Shown: positions 50,461 through 60,017, numbered from the stretch's first letter. The stretch is 64,000 nt of DNA from LMUY01 sp965198565 (GCA_965198565.1 OZ240665.1:3100001-3164000), one strand, 5' to 3'. Numbers and translations: made by a program. The notes: generated by a model from the letters alone, not told the origin.

Positions 50461-50733
50461 ATGATGAAGGCAATGATCTTGGCTGGCCTGCTTCTGCTGG
50501 GCGCCGCCCCGCTGGCGGTGGCCAACGCCGAGGGCAACGGCCCGTCGTTCCCCGGCCTGCAGGTTCCCAACGTCGGGGTGACCACCTCCTACAACGGACA
50601 GGGCCGCATCGTGGTGCAAGAGGAGCATTCCTCACAGCCCTATGACGAAGTGAATGCGGCGCCCACGCATCGGTTGACGCCGCAGCAGGCCCACACCTGG
50701 GCCATGCTCGACGCCAACTCGCACGGGAGCTAG
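50461..50733 (+). CDS. Small secreted protein, 90 aa
   Basis: No family recognised. The ATG at 50461 (or the next codon, better spaced from AAAGGA) opens a signal peptide (KAMILAGLLLLGAAPLAVANA). About 65 residues follow, including VGVTTSYNGQGRIVVQEEHS and HRLTPQQAHTWAML. There is no Cys. The 138-base spacer before it may carry its own promoter. It lies 107 bases before valS. Confidence 0.65.
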   Translation: MMKAMILAGLLLLGAAPLAVANAEGNGPSFPGLQVPNVGVTTSYNGQGRIVVQEEHSSQPYDEVNAAPTHRLTPQQAHTWAMLDANSHGS

Positions 50734-50746
50734 CCCTCGCTGTCCA

Positions 50747-50773
50747 CCCGCCCCTCGACGTTCGGGGGGCGGG
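50747..50773 (+). terminator. GC-rich hairpin after the small secreted protein
   Basis: Arms CCCGCCCC / GGGGCGGG (8 bp, 11-base loop) lie 14 bases after the stop. No T tract follows, so it is at best a weak terminator. Confidence 0.35.
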
Positions 50774-50840
50774 TCGCGCGGAGGAGCACTGACAGGGCAA
50801 CGCTTCTCCAACCGCCGGACTGGCTCTAGAAGCAGTCGCT

Positions 50841-53516
50841 ATGCTCGACAAAACGTTTAGTCCTGCCGCGGCCGAAGCCCAGCTCTACGCGGAGTGGGAG
50901 CAAAGCGGCCGCTTCGCCGCAAACCCCGGTAGCAACGCCGCGCCGTACACCATCATGATTCCGCCGCCCAACGTGACGGGCAGCCTGCATGTCGGCCACG
51001 CCCTCACCAACACGGTGCAGGACGTGCTGATCCGCTGGCGCCGCATGCAGGGGCGGGACGCGCTGTGGCAGCCCGGCACCGACCACGCCGGCATCGCCAC
51101 CCAGATGGTGGTCGAGCGCCAGTTGGCCGCTGAGGGTCTAACCCGGCAGTCGCTCGGCCGCCAAGCGTTCACCGAACGGGTCTGGGCGTGGAAGGCGGAG
51201 TCGGGCGGCACCATCACCCAGCAGCTTCGGCGCCTGGGCTCCTCGCTCGATTGGGAGCGCGAGCGCTTCACCATGGATGCGGGCCTGTCGGACGCCGTGC
51301 GCGAGGTGTTCGTCACGCTCTACCGCCAGGGGCTGATCTACCGTGACCGCCGCCTGGTGAACTGGGATCCGAAGTTCCAGTCGGCGATTTCCGACCTCGA
51401 GGTGGAGAGCCGCGAGGTGCGCGGCCACTTGTGGCACATCCGCTACCCGGTGGAGGGCACGGGCGAGTGGATCACGGTCGCCACCACCCGGCCGGAGACC
51501 ATGCTGGGCGACACGGCGGTGGCGGTGCACCCGACGGACGAGCGCTACCGCGGGCTGGTCGGCCGCCTCGCCGTGCTGCCGCTGACCGGGCGGCGGGTGC
51601 CGATCATCGCCGACGAGTATTCCGACCCGGAGAAGGGCACGGGGGCGGTGAAGATCACTCCGGCGCATGATTTCAACGACTTCGCGGTCGGCCGCCGCCA
51701 CGATTTGCCGATGCCCTCGGTGCTGGACCGTGAAGGCCGGGTCACCTTGGCCGAGATCGAGCTCGCTGCCGTGCCCGGCATTGCCGACCCGGCGTGGACC
51801 CAAGCCCTCGCCGGGCAGGACCGGTTCGCCGCGCGCAAGCGGATCGTGGCCGAGCTGGAGCGGCTCGAGTTGCTGGTCCGCGTCGAGCCGCACACCCACC
51901 AGGTGCCCCATGGCGACCGGTCGGACGTGCCTATCGAGCCGCTGCTCACCACCCAGTGGTATGCCGACGCCAAGACGTTGGCCGCTCCCGCGATCGCCGC
52001 GGTGGAGCAGGGCCGCACCGTGTTCGTGCCGCGCCAATGGGAGAACACGTTCTTCGCCTGGATGCGCGAGATCGAGCCCTGGTGCATCAGCCGCCAGCTC
52101 TGGTGGGGCCATCGCATCCCCGCCTGGTATGGTCCGGACGGCAGCGTGTTCGTGGCCCATACCGAAGCCGAGGCGCGCGGCCTGGCCCGCGAGCACTATG
52201 GCCGCGACGAGCTGCTCGCGCAGGACGAGGACGTGCTGGACACCTGGTTTTCCTCCGCGCTGTGGCCGTTCTCCACCCTCGGCTGGCCCGAGCAGACGGC
52301 GGAACTGGCGCGCTACTACCCGGGCGACGTGCTGGTCACCGGCTTCGACATCATCTTCTTCTGGGTCGCCCGGATGATGATGATGGGCCTGCACTTCATG
52401 CACGATGTGCCGTTCCGCACCGTCTACATCCACGGCCTGGTGCGCGACGAGCGCGGCCAAAAGATGAGCAAGTCCAAGGGCAACGTGATCGACCCGCTGG
52501 CGATGGTGGACCTGTACGGGGCGGACGCGCTGCGCTTCACCATCTGCGCGCTCACCGGGCCGGGCAGGGACGTGAAGTTGGGCCCGGCGCGGGTGGAGGA
52601 ATATCGGCGCTTCGTCACCAAGCTGTGGAATGCGGCCCGGCTGTGCGAGATGAACGCCGTCCGCCCCGACCCGGCGTTCGACCCGGCGGCGGTGCAGGGC
52701 GTGTTGGCGCTGTGGATCCTGGACGCCGCCAACACCGCGCTGGCGGCGGCCACGGCGGCGCTCGAGGCGTTCCGGTTCGACGACTATGCCGCCGCTTGCT
52801 ACCAGTTCACCTGGCACACCTTCTGCGACTGGTTCCTCGAGTTCGCCAAGCCCAGCTTTGCCGCGGATGCCGAGCTGCGCGCCACCGCCGGCCATGTGCT
52901 GGGCCTGATGCTGCGGCTGCTGCACCCGGTGATGCCGTTCGTGACCTCCGTGCTCTGGGGCGAGTTCGGCTTCGGCGCGGCGGCCGAGCTGATCGAGGCG
53001 CCGTGGCCGGAGCCGCTGCCCGTTTCCCCCCGCCGCACGGACGCCGTCCGGCGCGAGCTGGATTGGCTGGTGCGGCTGGTGAGCGAGGTGCGGACGGTTC
53101 GTTCCGAGATGAACGTGCCCCCCTCCGTGCTCGCCCCCGTGCTGCTGCGCGGTGCGGCGCCCGAGAAGCTGGAGTGGGCGGCGCGCTGGTCCGAGGTGTT
53201 GGGCCGGATGGCGCGGGCGAGCGAAGTGACCGCGCTGGTGGACGAACCGCCCCGGCACAGTGCGCAGATGGGGCTGGACGAAGCGACCATCGTGCTGCCG
53301 CTGGCAGGCCTGATCGACCTGGATGCCGAAAGGGCGCGGCTGGAGAAGGACCTGGCGCGGGCGCAGGCCGAAGCCGCCAAGGTGGCCGCCAAGCTCGGCA
53401 ACGCCGACTTCGTGGCGCGCGCCAAGCCCGAGGTGGTGGAAGAGAACCGCAGCCGGCTCGCCGGGTTTGAAGCCGACATCGCGCGCCTGCAAGCGGCTCT
53501 GGCCCGTCTTAGCTAA
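50841..53516 (+). CDS. valS: Valyl-tRNA synthetase
   Basis: A class I aminoacyl-tRNA synthetase of 891 residues. The HIGH-type motif is PPPNVTGSLHVGHAL, the editing-domain block TTRPETMLGDTAVAVHP, the KMSKS motif QKMSKSKGNVIDPLAM, and the C-terminal coiled coil LDAERARLEKDLARAQAEAAKVAAKL. All are complete. The TAA stop overlaps the stop of the leftward receptor gene by 3 bases, a tail-to-tail arrangement without spacer. The opposite-strand frame of 784 codons is a composition artefact. Confidence 0.98.
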   Translation: MLDKTFSPAAAEAQLYAEWEQSGRFAANPGSNAAPYTIMIPPPNVTGSLHVGHALTNTVQDVLIRWRRMQGRDALWQPGTDHAGIATQMVVERQLAAEGLTRQSLGRQAFTERVWAWKAESGGTITQQLRRLGSSLDWERERFTMDAGLSDAVREVFVTLYRQGLIYRDRRLVNWDPKFQSAISDLEVESREVRGHLWHIRYPVEGTGEWITVATTRPETMLGDTAVAVHPTDERYRGLVGRLAVLPLTGRRVPIIADEYSDPEKGTGAVKITPAHDFNDFAVGRRHDLPMPSVLDREGRVTLAEIELAAVPGIADPAWTQALAGQDRFAARKRIVAELERLELLVRVEPHTHQVPHGDRSDVPIEPLLTTQWYADAKTLAAPAIAAVEQGRTVFVPRQWENTFFAWMREIEPWCISRQLWWGHRIPAWYGPDGSVFVAHTEAEARGLAREHYGRDELLAQDEDVLDTWFSSALWPFSTLGWPEQTAELARYYPGDVLVTGFDIIFFWVARMMMMGLHFMHDVPFRTVYIHGLVRDERGQKMSKSKGNVIDPLAMVDLYGADALRFTICALTGPGRDVKLGPARVEEYRRFVTKLWNAARLCEMNAVRPDPAFDPAAVQGVLALWILDAANTALAAATAALEAFRFDDYAAACYQFTWHTFCDWFLEFAKPSFAADAELRATAGHVLGLMLRLLHPVMPFVTSVLWGEFGFGAAAELIEAPWPEPLPVSPRRTDAVRRELDWLVRLVSEVRTVRSEMNVPPSVLAPVLLRGAAPEKLEWAARWSEVLGRMARASEVTALVDEPPRHSAQMGLDEATIVLPLAGLIDLDAERARLEKDLARAQAEAAKVAAKLGNADFVARAKPEVVEENRSRLAGFEADIARLQAALARLS

Positions 53517-54916
53517 TCGCCGCCGTCCGCGGGCTTGTAGGCCATGGCCAACGCGCCCCAGTGCCGGCCCTGGAATTGGATCGGCGCTGAGGCAACCTTG
53601 ATCGGCATGTAGACGCCCGCTTCCATAAGGCGGCTATAGCTTTGCAGCATGAACGGCTTGCGGTTGCGGCTGGCGCGAGCGATCGGCCGTTCCCGGTAGA
53701 TCCGCCGGTTACGGCAGAACAGCCGGTTCCACGCCGGGTCAGCGGATTGCGGTTGCGAAAGCGCGGTCGAATGGGTCGGGACGTAGCCGTTACGATCGAT
53801 GATGATGCAGAAGATGGTGTTGTTGTGAGTGGCCTGGACCTTCTCGAGCCTGGCGCGCACCACCCTATCCGTCATCTCGGTAAACCGGGTCAGATGTTGC
53901 GGCGGGTTGGTCCCCGCAATCTGGACGTAATCCTCGTCGAATAGATCGACCAGGCTGATCCGCCCCGTCGCGACCTCCGCCTCGAACACGGCTTCCACGC
54001 GCACAGCTTCCAGCCGGACTTGAGCGAGGAAGGGCGTGTCGTCGGTCTCGAAGCCCGCATTGACGCCTGCGGCGGCGATGTCTTCCGACGCGGTCAGCAG
54101 GTCGAGAATGGTGTCGCGCGCCCGCCGCAGGTCGGTGTTGGAGCGCTGCATATCGCCTGACATCGACTCCACCGACTGGCCGACGCTGTCGCATTGGCGG
54201 CTGATCGTGCGCGTGCGCTGGGCAATATGGTCTGCCATCCCGTTGATTTCGGCCATGCGGACGCGATTGTCGTCCACCATTTGCAAGACGCCGCCGCCTT
54301 GTGCACGCAGCTTTGTGGCTTCGTCCGTGCTCCGTTGCGCGCGGCTGATCAGCGCACGTGCGCTCGACCCTACCGTGGCGACGGTGCGGCGGATGGCCTC
54401 GGTCGCGGCGGCGGTGTCGGCGGCCAGCAGTTTCACCTCGGACGCGACCACGGCGAAGCCGCGCCCGGCCTCGCCCGCCCGGGCCGCCTCGATGGCTGCG
54501 TTCAGCGCCAGCAGCTTGGTTTGGGCCGCAACCTTGGCGATTTGCCGCGCCGCCTTGTCGATCGATCCCAGCGCCTGTTCCAGCAGCGCGCCGTCCTGCC
54601 CCATGGCCGAGAGCACGTCCGCAAGGGAGACGATCGCTCCAACCGCCTGCTCCAGCGAGCCGTGGCAATCCTCCATGTCCGACCGGGCACCCTGCGCGTG
54701 CTGCCGCGCTTGCTCCGACGCCACGGCGACGCTGGCATTGTCGCAGGCAACCTCTTGCATCGCCGTGCGCAGATGCTTGATCTCGTCCACCTGGGAGGTG
54801 ATCCGGCCCGACACATCGTCCACGAAGCCCGCCACATCGGCCACGCCCAGGCTCAGCAGGCCGCTCTGCTGCGTCAGCCGGTTGAGCAATGGCTGCATGG
54901 TTGGTCCGTCGGGCAT
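53513..54916 (-). CDS. Soluble methyl-accepting chemotaxis protein with C-terminal sensor region
   Basis: A 467-residue cytoplasmic receptor without membrane segments. The signalling domain comes first: helices from about residue 20, with the hairpin tip QTKLLALNAAIEAARAGEAGRGFAVVASEVKLLA at about 135-165. The last 170 residues form a separate domain (HLTRFTEMTDRVVRARLEKVQ, FCIIIDRNGYVPTHSTALSQPQ, CRNRRIYRERPI, SAPIQFQGRHWGALAMAY). This resembles a Cache/PAS-like sensor fused at the C-terminus. I use ATG 54916; a later ATG at 54898 is possible. It stands alone, far from the che operon. Confidence 0.88.
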   Translation of the reverse strand: MPDGPTMQPLLNRLTQQSGLLSLGVADVAGFVDDVSGRITSQVDEIKHLRTAMQEVACDNASVAVASEQARQHAQGARSDMEDCHGSLEQAVGAIVSLADVLSAMGQDGALLEQALGSIDKAARQIAKVAAQTKLLALNAAIEAARAGEAGRGFAVVASEVKLLAADTAAATEAIRRTVATVGSSARALISRAQRSTDEATKLRAQGGGVLQMVDDNRVRMAEINGMADHIAQRTRTISRQCDSVGQSVESMSGDMQRSNTDLRRARDTILDLLTASEDIAAAGVNAGFETDDTPFLAQVRLEAVRVEAVFEAEVATGRISLVDLFDEDYVQIAGTNPPQHLTRFTEMTDRVVRARLEKVQATHNNTIFCIIIDRNGYVPTHSTALSQPQSADPAWNRLFCRNRRIYRERPIARASRNRKPFMLQSYSRLMEAGVYMPIKVASAPIQFQGRHWGALAMAYKPADGGD

Positions 54917-55018
54917 ATCGCTTCCTAGCGCGTTCGGTCGGTTGTAAGCCTGAATGGTTGACGCCTGCTTAATCACTCGTGGGTGGGGCGCAGCCGTAGC
55001 CAAATAGGGAGAGCCGAG

Positions 55019-56743
55019 TTGCTGACCAAACGCTGGGACAAGTCCCGCCTGCCATCCCGCCACGTCACGGTGGGGCCGGATCGCGCGCCGCATCGCTCCT
55101 ACTACTATGCGATGGGGCTCAACGAGGACGCCATCAACCAGCCGTTCGTCGGCGTCGCGACCTGCTGGAACGAGGCCGCGCCCTGCAACATCGCGCTGTC
55201 CCGCCAGGCGCAGTCGGTGAAGCGGGGCGTGATCGAGTCGGGCGGCACGCCGCGCGAGTTCACCACCATCACCGTCACCGACGGCATCGCCATGGGCCAC
55301 CAGGGCATGAAGTCCTCCCTGGTGTCGCGCGACTGCATCGCCGACTCGGTGGAGCTGACGGTGCGCGGCCATTGCTACGACGCGCTGGTCGGTCTCGCCG
55401 GGTGCGACAAGTCGCTGCCGGGCATGATGATGGCGATGCTGCGGCTGAACGTGCCCTCGGTGTTCATGTATGGCGGCTCGATCCTGCCGGGCACGTTCCA
55501 GGGGCGGGACGTGACGGTGGTGGACGTGTTCGAAGCGGTGGGCCAGCACGCCGCCGGCAAGATGAGCGATGAGGAGCTGCACGAGCTGGAATGCGTAGCC
55601 TGCCCCTCGGCCGGGGCCTGCGGCGGGCAGTTCACCGCCAACACGATGGCCACCGTGTCGGAGGCGATCGGCCTCGCGTTGCCCGGTTCGGCAGGCGCTC
55701 CGGCGCCCTACGAGGACCGCGATCGTTGGGCGGCCGAGAGCGGCCGGGCGGTGATGGCGCTGATCGAGCAGAACCTGCGCCCGCGCGACATCTGCACCCG
55801 CGAGGCGTTCGAGAACGCCGCCGTCGTGGTGGCGGCGACGGGGGGCAGCACCAATGCCGGGCTGCACTTGCCTGCGATGGCGCATGAGGCGGGCATCCGC
55901 TTCACCATGGACGACGTGGTCGAGGTGTTCCGCCGCACCCCCTACATCGCCGACCTCAAGCCCGGCGGGAAGTATGTCGCCTTCGACGTGCACAAGATCG
56001 GCGGCATCCCGGTGATCCTGAAGGCGCTGCTGGATGGCGGGCTGCTGCATGGCGACTGCATCACCGTCACCGGGCGCACCCTGGCGGAGAACCTGAAGGA
56101 CGTGGTGTTCCCGGCCGACCAGGACGTGGTCTACCCCGTGTCCCGGGCGCTGTCGCCCACCGGCGGCGTGGTCGGGCTGCGCGGCAATCTTGCACCCGAG
56201 GGAGCGATCGTGAAGGTGGCCGGCATGGCCCGGCAGCGCTTCGAGGGCACGGCGCTGTGCTTCGATTGCGAGGAGGACGCCTTCGCCGCCGTGCAAGCGC
56301 GCGCCTACAAGGCAGGCGACGTCATCGTGATCCGCTACGAGGGACCGCGTGGCGGCCCGGGAATGCGCGAGATGCTGTCCACCACCAGCGCGATCTACGG
56401 CCAGGGCATGGGCGAGTCGGTGGCGCTGATCACCGATGGCCGGTTCTCCGGCGGCACGCGCGGGTTCTGCGTCGGCCATGTGGGGCCGGAAGCGGCAGTC
56501 GGCGGCCCGATCGCGCTGTTGCGTACGGGAGACGCGATCGTGCTGGACGCGGTGGCGGGCACGATCGACGTGAAGCTGTCGGACGCGGAGCTGGCGCAGC
56601 GCCGGGCCGCGTGGCAGCCGCGCCAGACGGACTACAACAGCGGTGCGATCTGGAAGTATGCGCAACTGGTGGGCCCGGCGCATCTGGGCGCGGTGACGCA
56701 CCCGGGCGGGGCCGCGGAGACGCACAGCTACCCGGACCAGTAG
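55019..56743 (+). CDS. ilvD: Dihydroxy-acid dehydratase
   Basis: An Fe-S enzyme of valine/isoleucine synthesis, 574 residues. I prefer the TTG at 55019, with GGGAGA about 7 bases upstream and the conserved RWDKSRLPSRHVTVGP just inside; the GTG at 54983 is the alternative. Cluster Cys candidates are Cys49 (ATCWNEAAPCN), Cys129 (GLAGCDKSLPGMMMA) and the CVACPSAGACGGQFTANTMA block. The three-Cys pattern suits the 2Fe-2S subgroup. The C-terminal TDGRFSGGTRGFCVGHVGPEA is intact. An element C copy follows. Confidence 0.96.
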   Translation: MLTKRWDKSRLPSRHVTVGPDRAPHRSYYYAMGLNEDAINQPFVGVATCWNEAAPCNIALSRQAQSVKRGVIESGGTPREFTTITVTDGIAMGHQGMKSSLVSRDCIADSVELTVRGHCYDALVGLAGCDKSLPGMMMAMLRLNVPSVFMYGGSILPGTFQGRDVTVVDVFEAVGQHAAGKMSDEELHELECVACPSAGACGGQFTANTMATVSEAIGLALPGSAGAPAPYEDRDRWAAESGRAVMALIEQNLRPRDICTREAFENAAVVVAATGGSTNAGLHLPAMAHEAGIRFTMDDVVEVFRRTPYIADLKPGGKYVAFDVHKIGGIPVILKALLDGGLLHGDCITVTGRTLAENLKDVVFPADQDVVYPVSRALSPTGGVVGLRGNLAPEGAIVKVAGMARQRFEGTALCFDCEEDAFAAVQARAYKAGDVIVIRYEGPRGGPGMREMLSTTSAIYGQGMGESVALITDGRFSGGTRGFCVGHVGPEAAVGGPIALLRTGDAIVLDAVAGTIDVKLSDAELAQRRAAWQPRQTDYNSGAIWKYAQLVGPAHLGAVTHPGGAAETHSYPDQ

Positions 56744-56765
56744 TGTTCTCTCTGTCTCTTTCTTC

Positions 56766-56864
56766 TCCCTCTCCCTCTGGGAGAGGGTAGGGGTGAGGGC
56801 CCGTCGCTCCCGGAGCTAGTCCGTGCCTGCGACCCTCACCCAACCCTCTCCCAGAGGGAGAGGG
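56766..56864. repeat. Repeat element C, copy 6 (between ilvD and bactofilin gene)
   Basis: Both arms are complete and nearly identical to the copies at 6052 and 63248; the centre differs. It lies between convergent genes. The right arm is followed by CTTTT. Confidence 0.88.
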
Positions 56865-56869
56865 CTTTT
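56844..56869 (+). terminator. Intrinsic terminator in element C copy 6
   Basis: A 9-bp stem CCCTCTCCC / GGGAGAGGG with loop AGA is followed by CTTTT. It lies about 100 bases after the ilvD stop. Confidence 0.5.
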
Positions 56870-56883
56870 GAGCAACAGGCCCC

Positions 56884-57576
56884 CTAGCTCGCGTCCGCCA
56901 GGGCGGGGCGGGCGGCTTCGGTGATCATCTCGATGCGGCCGGAGATCTGCCCGCCATCCTCCACCTGTAGGCGACGGCACCGCGCCGTGCCCAGTAGTTT
57001 GCCAGTGGCGCGAACGATCAGGCTGCCGCGAGCGGTCAACGTGCCGTCGATGGTGCCAGCCACCTCGGCGTCTTCCACCTCCACCTCGCCCTTGAACACG
57101 CCGCCGGGCGAAACCGACAGTTCGGTGGCGTGGATCATGCTGGCCTCCACGGTGCCTTCCACCACCAGGCGCTCGGCGTCCTGCACGGTGCCCTGCACGC
57201 TGATGCCGCGACCGACGACCAGGGTGCGGCGCTCGGCCGGCGGCGCGTCACGGCTGGGAGCACGCGCGGGCATGGCGCCCGGGCGCGGGCCGGCACCGGG
57301 CTGCGGGCCCGGCGGGGGTGGCGCCGGCGTCGGCGAGATCGGCGTCGCGTTGAACGGTACTCGGCCCATTGGGGGCACCTCCTTCACGGGAGCAGGACGA
57401 TAGGGCGGCACGCCAAGCCCGCTATCGGGCCGGTCGTCAGGCATGGGAGCTTGAGGCACGTCCCGCGCCAGCGTGGCTTGGGCGTTCCCGACAGCGTTCC
57501 CAGTATCGTGGAGCGGTGTATTGGGCGCAGCCGGGTTCTCGGCATCTGACCCGTTGGGGTTGCGACGTTTGAACAA
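56884..57576 (-). CDS. Bactofilin-type polymer-forming cytoskeletal protein
   Basis: A 230-residue protein. A long disordered Pro-rich lead (about 1-115) is followed by a beta-helical bactofilin domain at about 118-220. The domain reads TLVVGRGISVQGTVQDAERLVVEGTVEA, LSVSPGGVFKGEVEVEDAEVAGTIDGTLTARGSLIVRATGKLLG, with the regular V-x-G-x-V spacing. Bactofilins self-assemble into filaments that shape cells or localise wall enzymes. It stands alone; the usual M23 peptidase neighbour is absent. Confidence 0.9.
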   Translation of the reverse strand: MFKRRNPNGSDAENPAAPNTPLHDTGNAVGNAQATLARDVPQAPMPDDRPDSGLGVPPYRPAPVKEVPPMGRVPFNATPISPTPAPPPPGPQPGAGPRPGAMPARAPSRDAPPAERRTLVVGRGISVQGTVQDAERLVVEGTVEASMIHATELSVSPGGVFKGEVEVEDAEVAGTIDGTLTARGSLIVRATGKLLGTARCRRLQVEDGGQISGRIEMITEAARPALADAS

Positions 57577-57686
57577 TGGACATTGCCTTCCAACACGCCG
57601 CCGAGAGGCTCGGCAGCAAGTCGCGCTGGCCTATCATCGGCCCCGCTCGCCGCACAACCCGAATTCCGACACCGCATCGACTGGCG

Positions 57687-58358
57687 TCAATTGACATACG
57701 ACTGCGCGTAGTGGCTCCGGTTCAGCACATGCACCATCGCGGCCGTGCCAATGATTGGCACCAGCAAGTTGATCCCTGGAATTGTTGCAGCCACCGCCAG
57801 CAGCAAACCGGGCACCAGCACCGCCCAGCGCTCGCCGCGATACACCGCCTGCGCCTCGAGCCGGCCCATCCGGCGCATCGCGACCGCGACGAACAAGCCG
57901 CGCCCGATCGCCCAGCCGCTGATCAGCAGCGCCAGCAGCAGCCCCACGCCTGGGATCAGCAAGGCGAGCAGCAGCGCCACGCCATTCAGCAACAGCACCC
58001 GCAGCGCCAGCGCCGCGCCGTCCCAAAGCTGGGCATGCAGCGCCGCAGGCGAGGGCGGCGGCAGCCAGGGATAGTGCCGCCGCTCCACCGTGGCGGCGAT
58101 GCGCTCGATGAACAGGGTGGAGATCACCAGCACGGTCGGCAGGAACAGCCACACCGCCAGCACGGCCACGCCCGCCGTGGCGAGCAGCGTCGCCACCCAA
58201 GCCACCCAATGCCGGCTCGCGAGCAGCGCCTGCACCGCCTCGTAGCTGCCGGCGAGCAGAAGCGCGTAGGCCAGCAGGGTCAGCAGCACGCTGCGGCCCA
58301 GCACGCCGAACCAAGCCCGGTCGTCCAATTGCCCAATGGCCAGCAGCAACGCCCTCAA
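57687..58358 (-). CDS. EI24/CysZ-like membrane protein
   Basis: A membrane protein of about 223 residues with four or five hydrophobic stretches (VLLTLLAYALLLAG, WVATLLATAGVAVLAVWLFLP, LLLNGVALLLALLIPGVGLL). The GERWAVLVPGLLLAVAATIPGINLLVPIIGTAAMVH ending is typical of the EI24 domain family. CysZ members carry sulfate, but the bacterial family is broader and no sulfate genes are near. I choose TTG 58358 because homologues begin at LRALLLAIGQL. GTG 58382 or ATG 58427 are possible. It is divergent from the adenosine-kinase-like gene. Confidence 0.8.
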   Translation of the reverse strand: MRALLLAIGQLDDRAWFGVLGRSVLLTLLAYALLLAGSYEAVQALLASRHWVAWVATLLATAGVAVLAVWLFLPTVLVISTLFIERIAATVERRHYPWLPPPSPAALHAQLWDGAALALRVLLLNGVALLLALLIPGVGLLLALLISGWAIGRGLFVAVAMRRMGRLEAQAVYRGERWAVLVPGLLLAVAATIPGINLLVPIIGTAAMVHVLNRSHYAQSYVN

Positions 58359-58447
58359 GACCCGCGCCTTCCCCCCGTTTGCCACCCGTGCCGTTACGGT
58401 GATAGGCCGTGTCACCTCCCACGGCAAAATCGGACCGGCAACACAGC

Positions 58448-59437
58448 ATGGACGCTCCCAAGTTCGACATCCTCGGCATCGGCAACGCCATCGTCGACGT
58501 CGTGGCTCCGGTGACGGAGGCGTTCATCTCCAAGCACGACATGCGCAAGGGCAGCATGACGCTGATCGACCCGGCGACTGCGGACGCGCTCTACGCCGCC
58601 ATGCCGCCGGGCCAGGAGAGCAGTGGCGGGTCGGCGGCCAACACCTGCGCAGTGGCGGCCGCCTCGGGCGCCCGGGTGGCCTACATCGGCAAGGTGGCTG
58701 CCGATGCGTTGGGCGAAACGTTCCGGCGCGACATCGCCGCCGCGGGCGTGCATTTCCCCACCACCCCGCTGCGGGACGGTCAGGCAACCGCGCGCTGCCT
58801 CATCCTGGTGACGCCGGACGGGCAGCGCACGATGAACACGTTCCTGGGCGCCAGCGTCGCGTTCAGCGAGGCCGACGTGGACCCGGCGTTCATCGCTCAA
58901 GCCGCCGTGGTCTACCTCGAGGGCTACCTGTTCGACCCGCCCGCCGCGCAAGCCGCCTTCCGCCGCGCCGCCGCCGCCGCCCACGCCGCAGGCCGGCAGG
59001 TGGCGCTCTCCCTCTCCGACCCGTTCTGCGTCGACCGCCACCGTGCCGCGTTCCGGGACCTGGTGGCCGGCCACGTGGACATCCTGTTCGCCAACGAAGC
59101 CGAGATTTGCAGCCTGTACGAGTGCAACGCCTTCGACGACGCCGCCTCCGCCGCCGGCCGGGACGTGGCCTTGGCCGCGTTGACCCGCAGCGAGCAGGGC
59201 AGCCTGGTGCTGCAGGGCGAGCAGCGCGTCATCGTGCCCGCCGCCGCCACGCAGGTGGTGGACACGACCGGGGCCGGAGACGCCTACGCCGCCGGGTTCC
59301 TCACCGGGCTCACCGCTGGGCGCGCGCTGGCCGCCTGTGGCGAGATGGGCAGTATCGCGGCGGCGGAGATCATCAGCCATCTCGGCGCCCGCCCGGGCGC
59401 TGACCTCAAGCTGCTGATGTCCAAGGTTACGGGCTGA
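58448..59437 (+). CDS. Adenosine-kinase-like PfkB sugar kinase
   Basis: A 329-residue PfkB-family kinase. The N-terminus FDILGIGNAIVDVVAPV, SSGGSAANTCAVAAASGARVAYIGKV, the lid residues TPDGQRTMNTFLGAS and the catalytic VVDTTGAGDAYAAGFLTGL place it with bacterial adenosine/nucleoside kinases common in alphaproteobacteria. I use ATG 58448; a GTG at 58409 adds a non-conserved lead. It may salvage adenosine, but ribose or inosine are possible. A weak GC hairpin (about 59445-59472) follows. Confidence 0.88.
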   Translation: MDAPKFDILGIGNAIVDVVAPVTEAFISKHDMRKGSMTLIDPATADALYAAMPPGQESSGGSAANTCAVAAASGARVAYIGKVAADALGETFRRDIAAAGVHFPTTPLRDGQATARCLILVTPDGQRTMNTFLGASVAFSEADVDPAFIAQAAVVYLEGYLFDPPAAQAAFRRAAAAAHAAGRQVALSLSDPFCVDRHRAAFRDLVAGHVDILFANEAEICSLYECNAFDDAASAAGRDVALAALTRSEQGSLVLQGEQRVIVPAAATQVVDTTGAGDAYAAGFLTGLTAGRALAACGEMGSIAAAEIISHLGARPGADLKLLMSKVTG

Positions 59438-59538
59438 TAACCAGCCCAGCCGCAACTTTTTCGGTTGGGGCTGCTTTGAAATGTTGGGCACCGGCTTATT
59501 GGCCGAGACCGCTCGAACTCACAGAGGAGCTTCCTTCC

Positions 59539-60015
59539 ATGCGCAAGATGCTGCTGACATGCGCGGCCGTGCTGGGCCTGGCGGCGACCGCGACCGCACA
59601 GACGACGACCGCACCCTCCACCGACATCCGGCCCGGCCATGTGCCCGGGGTTGGCGATTCTTTCCCCGCGTCGAACAAGGCAAGCAACATCGTTCCCGGC
59701 GACACCAACTCGGTGATCGCGCCGCGGCTGCCGGTGCCGAATGGTGGGCAGAACGCGTCGATCAGCCAGTTCCTGACCGACGCGCAGAACTCGCTCAACG
59801 CCGGGCAGACCGGCCAGGCGCAAGAGGCGCTGGAGCGGGCGGAGACGGCGATGCTGCAGCGGTCGGTTCCGGCCGACCAGGCCAGCACGCCGGACCAGGC
59901 GCCTGACGTGAAGCTGGTCGCGCAGGCGCGCGACGACCTGGCGCGCCGCGATGTGGACAGCGCCAAGCAGGCGATTTCCGCTGCGATGACGGCGGGGCCG
60001 CAGGGCCAGCAATAG
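59539..60015 (+). CDS. Secreted helical protein, 158 aa
   Basis: No family named. ATG 59539 begins a signal peptide (RKMLLTCAAVLGLAATATAQ). A flexible Pro/Asn-rich part follows, then a C-terminal helical region with alternating Ala/Gln/Asp (QFLTDAQNSLNAGQTGQAQEAL, VAQARDDLARRDVDSAKQAI). This looks like one tetratricopeptide-type hairpin pair. The longer reading from 59476 lacks the signal. Periplasmic location is inferred. It converges on chvG across an inverted repeat. Confidence 0.7.
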   Translation: MRKMLLTCAAVLGLAATATAQTTTAPSTDIRPGHVPGVGDSFPASNKASNIVPGDTNSVIAPRLPVPNGGQNASISQFLTDAQNSLNAGQTGQAQEALERAETAMLQRSVPADQASTPDQAPDVKLVAQARDDLARRDVDSAKQAISAAMTAGPQGQQ

Positions 60016-60017
60016 CC

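Noticed and set aside
51138..53492. 784-codon leftward reading inside valS
   Set aside because: Antisense of a certain gene; His/Arg/Gly-rich composition typical of reversed high-GC codons.
54917..56725. Leftward extension of the soluble receptor gene through ilvD
   Set aside because: The frame is open but runs antisense through ilvD; the conserved receptor sequence starts at about 54916.
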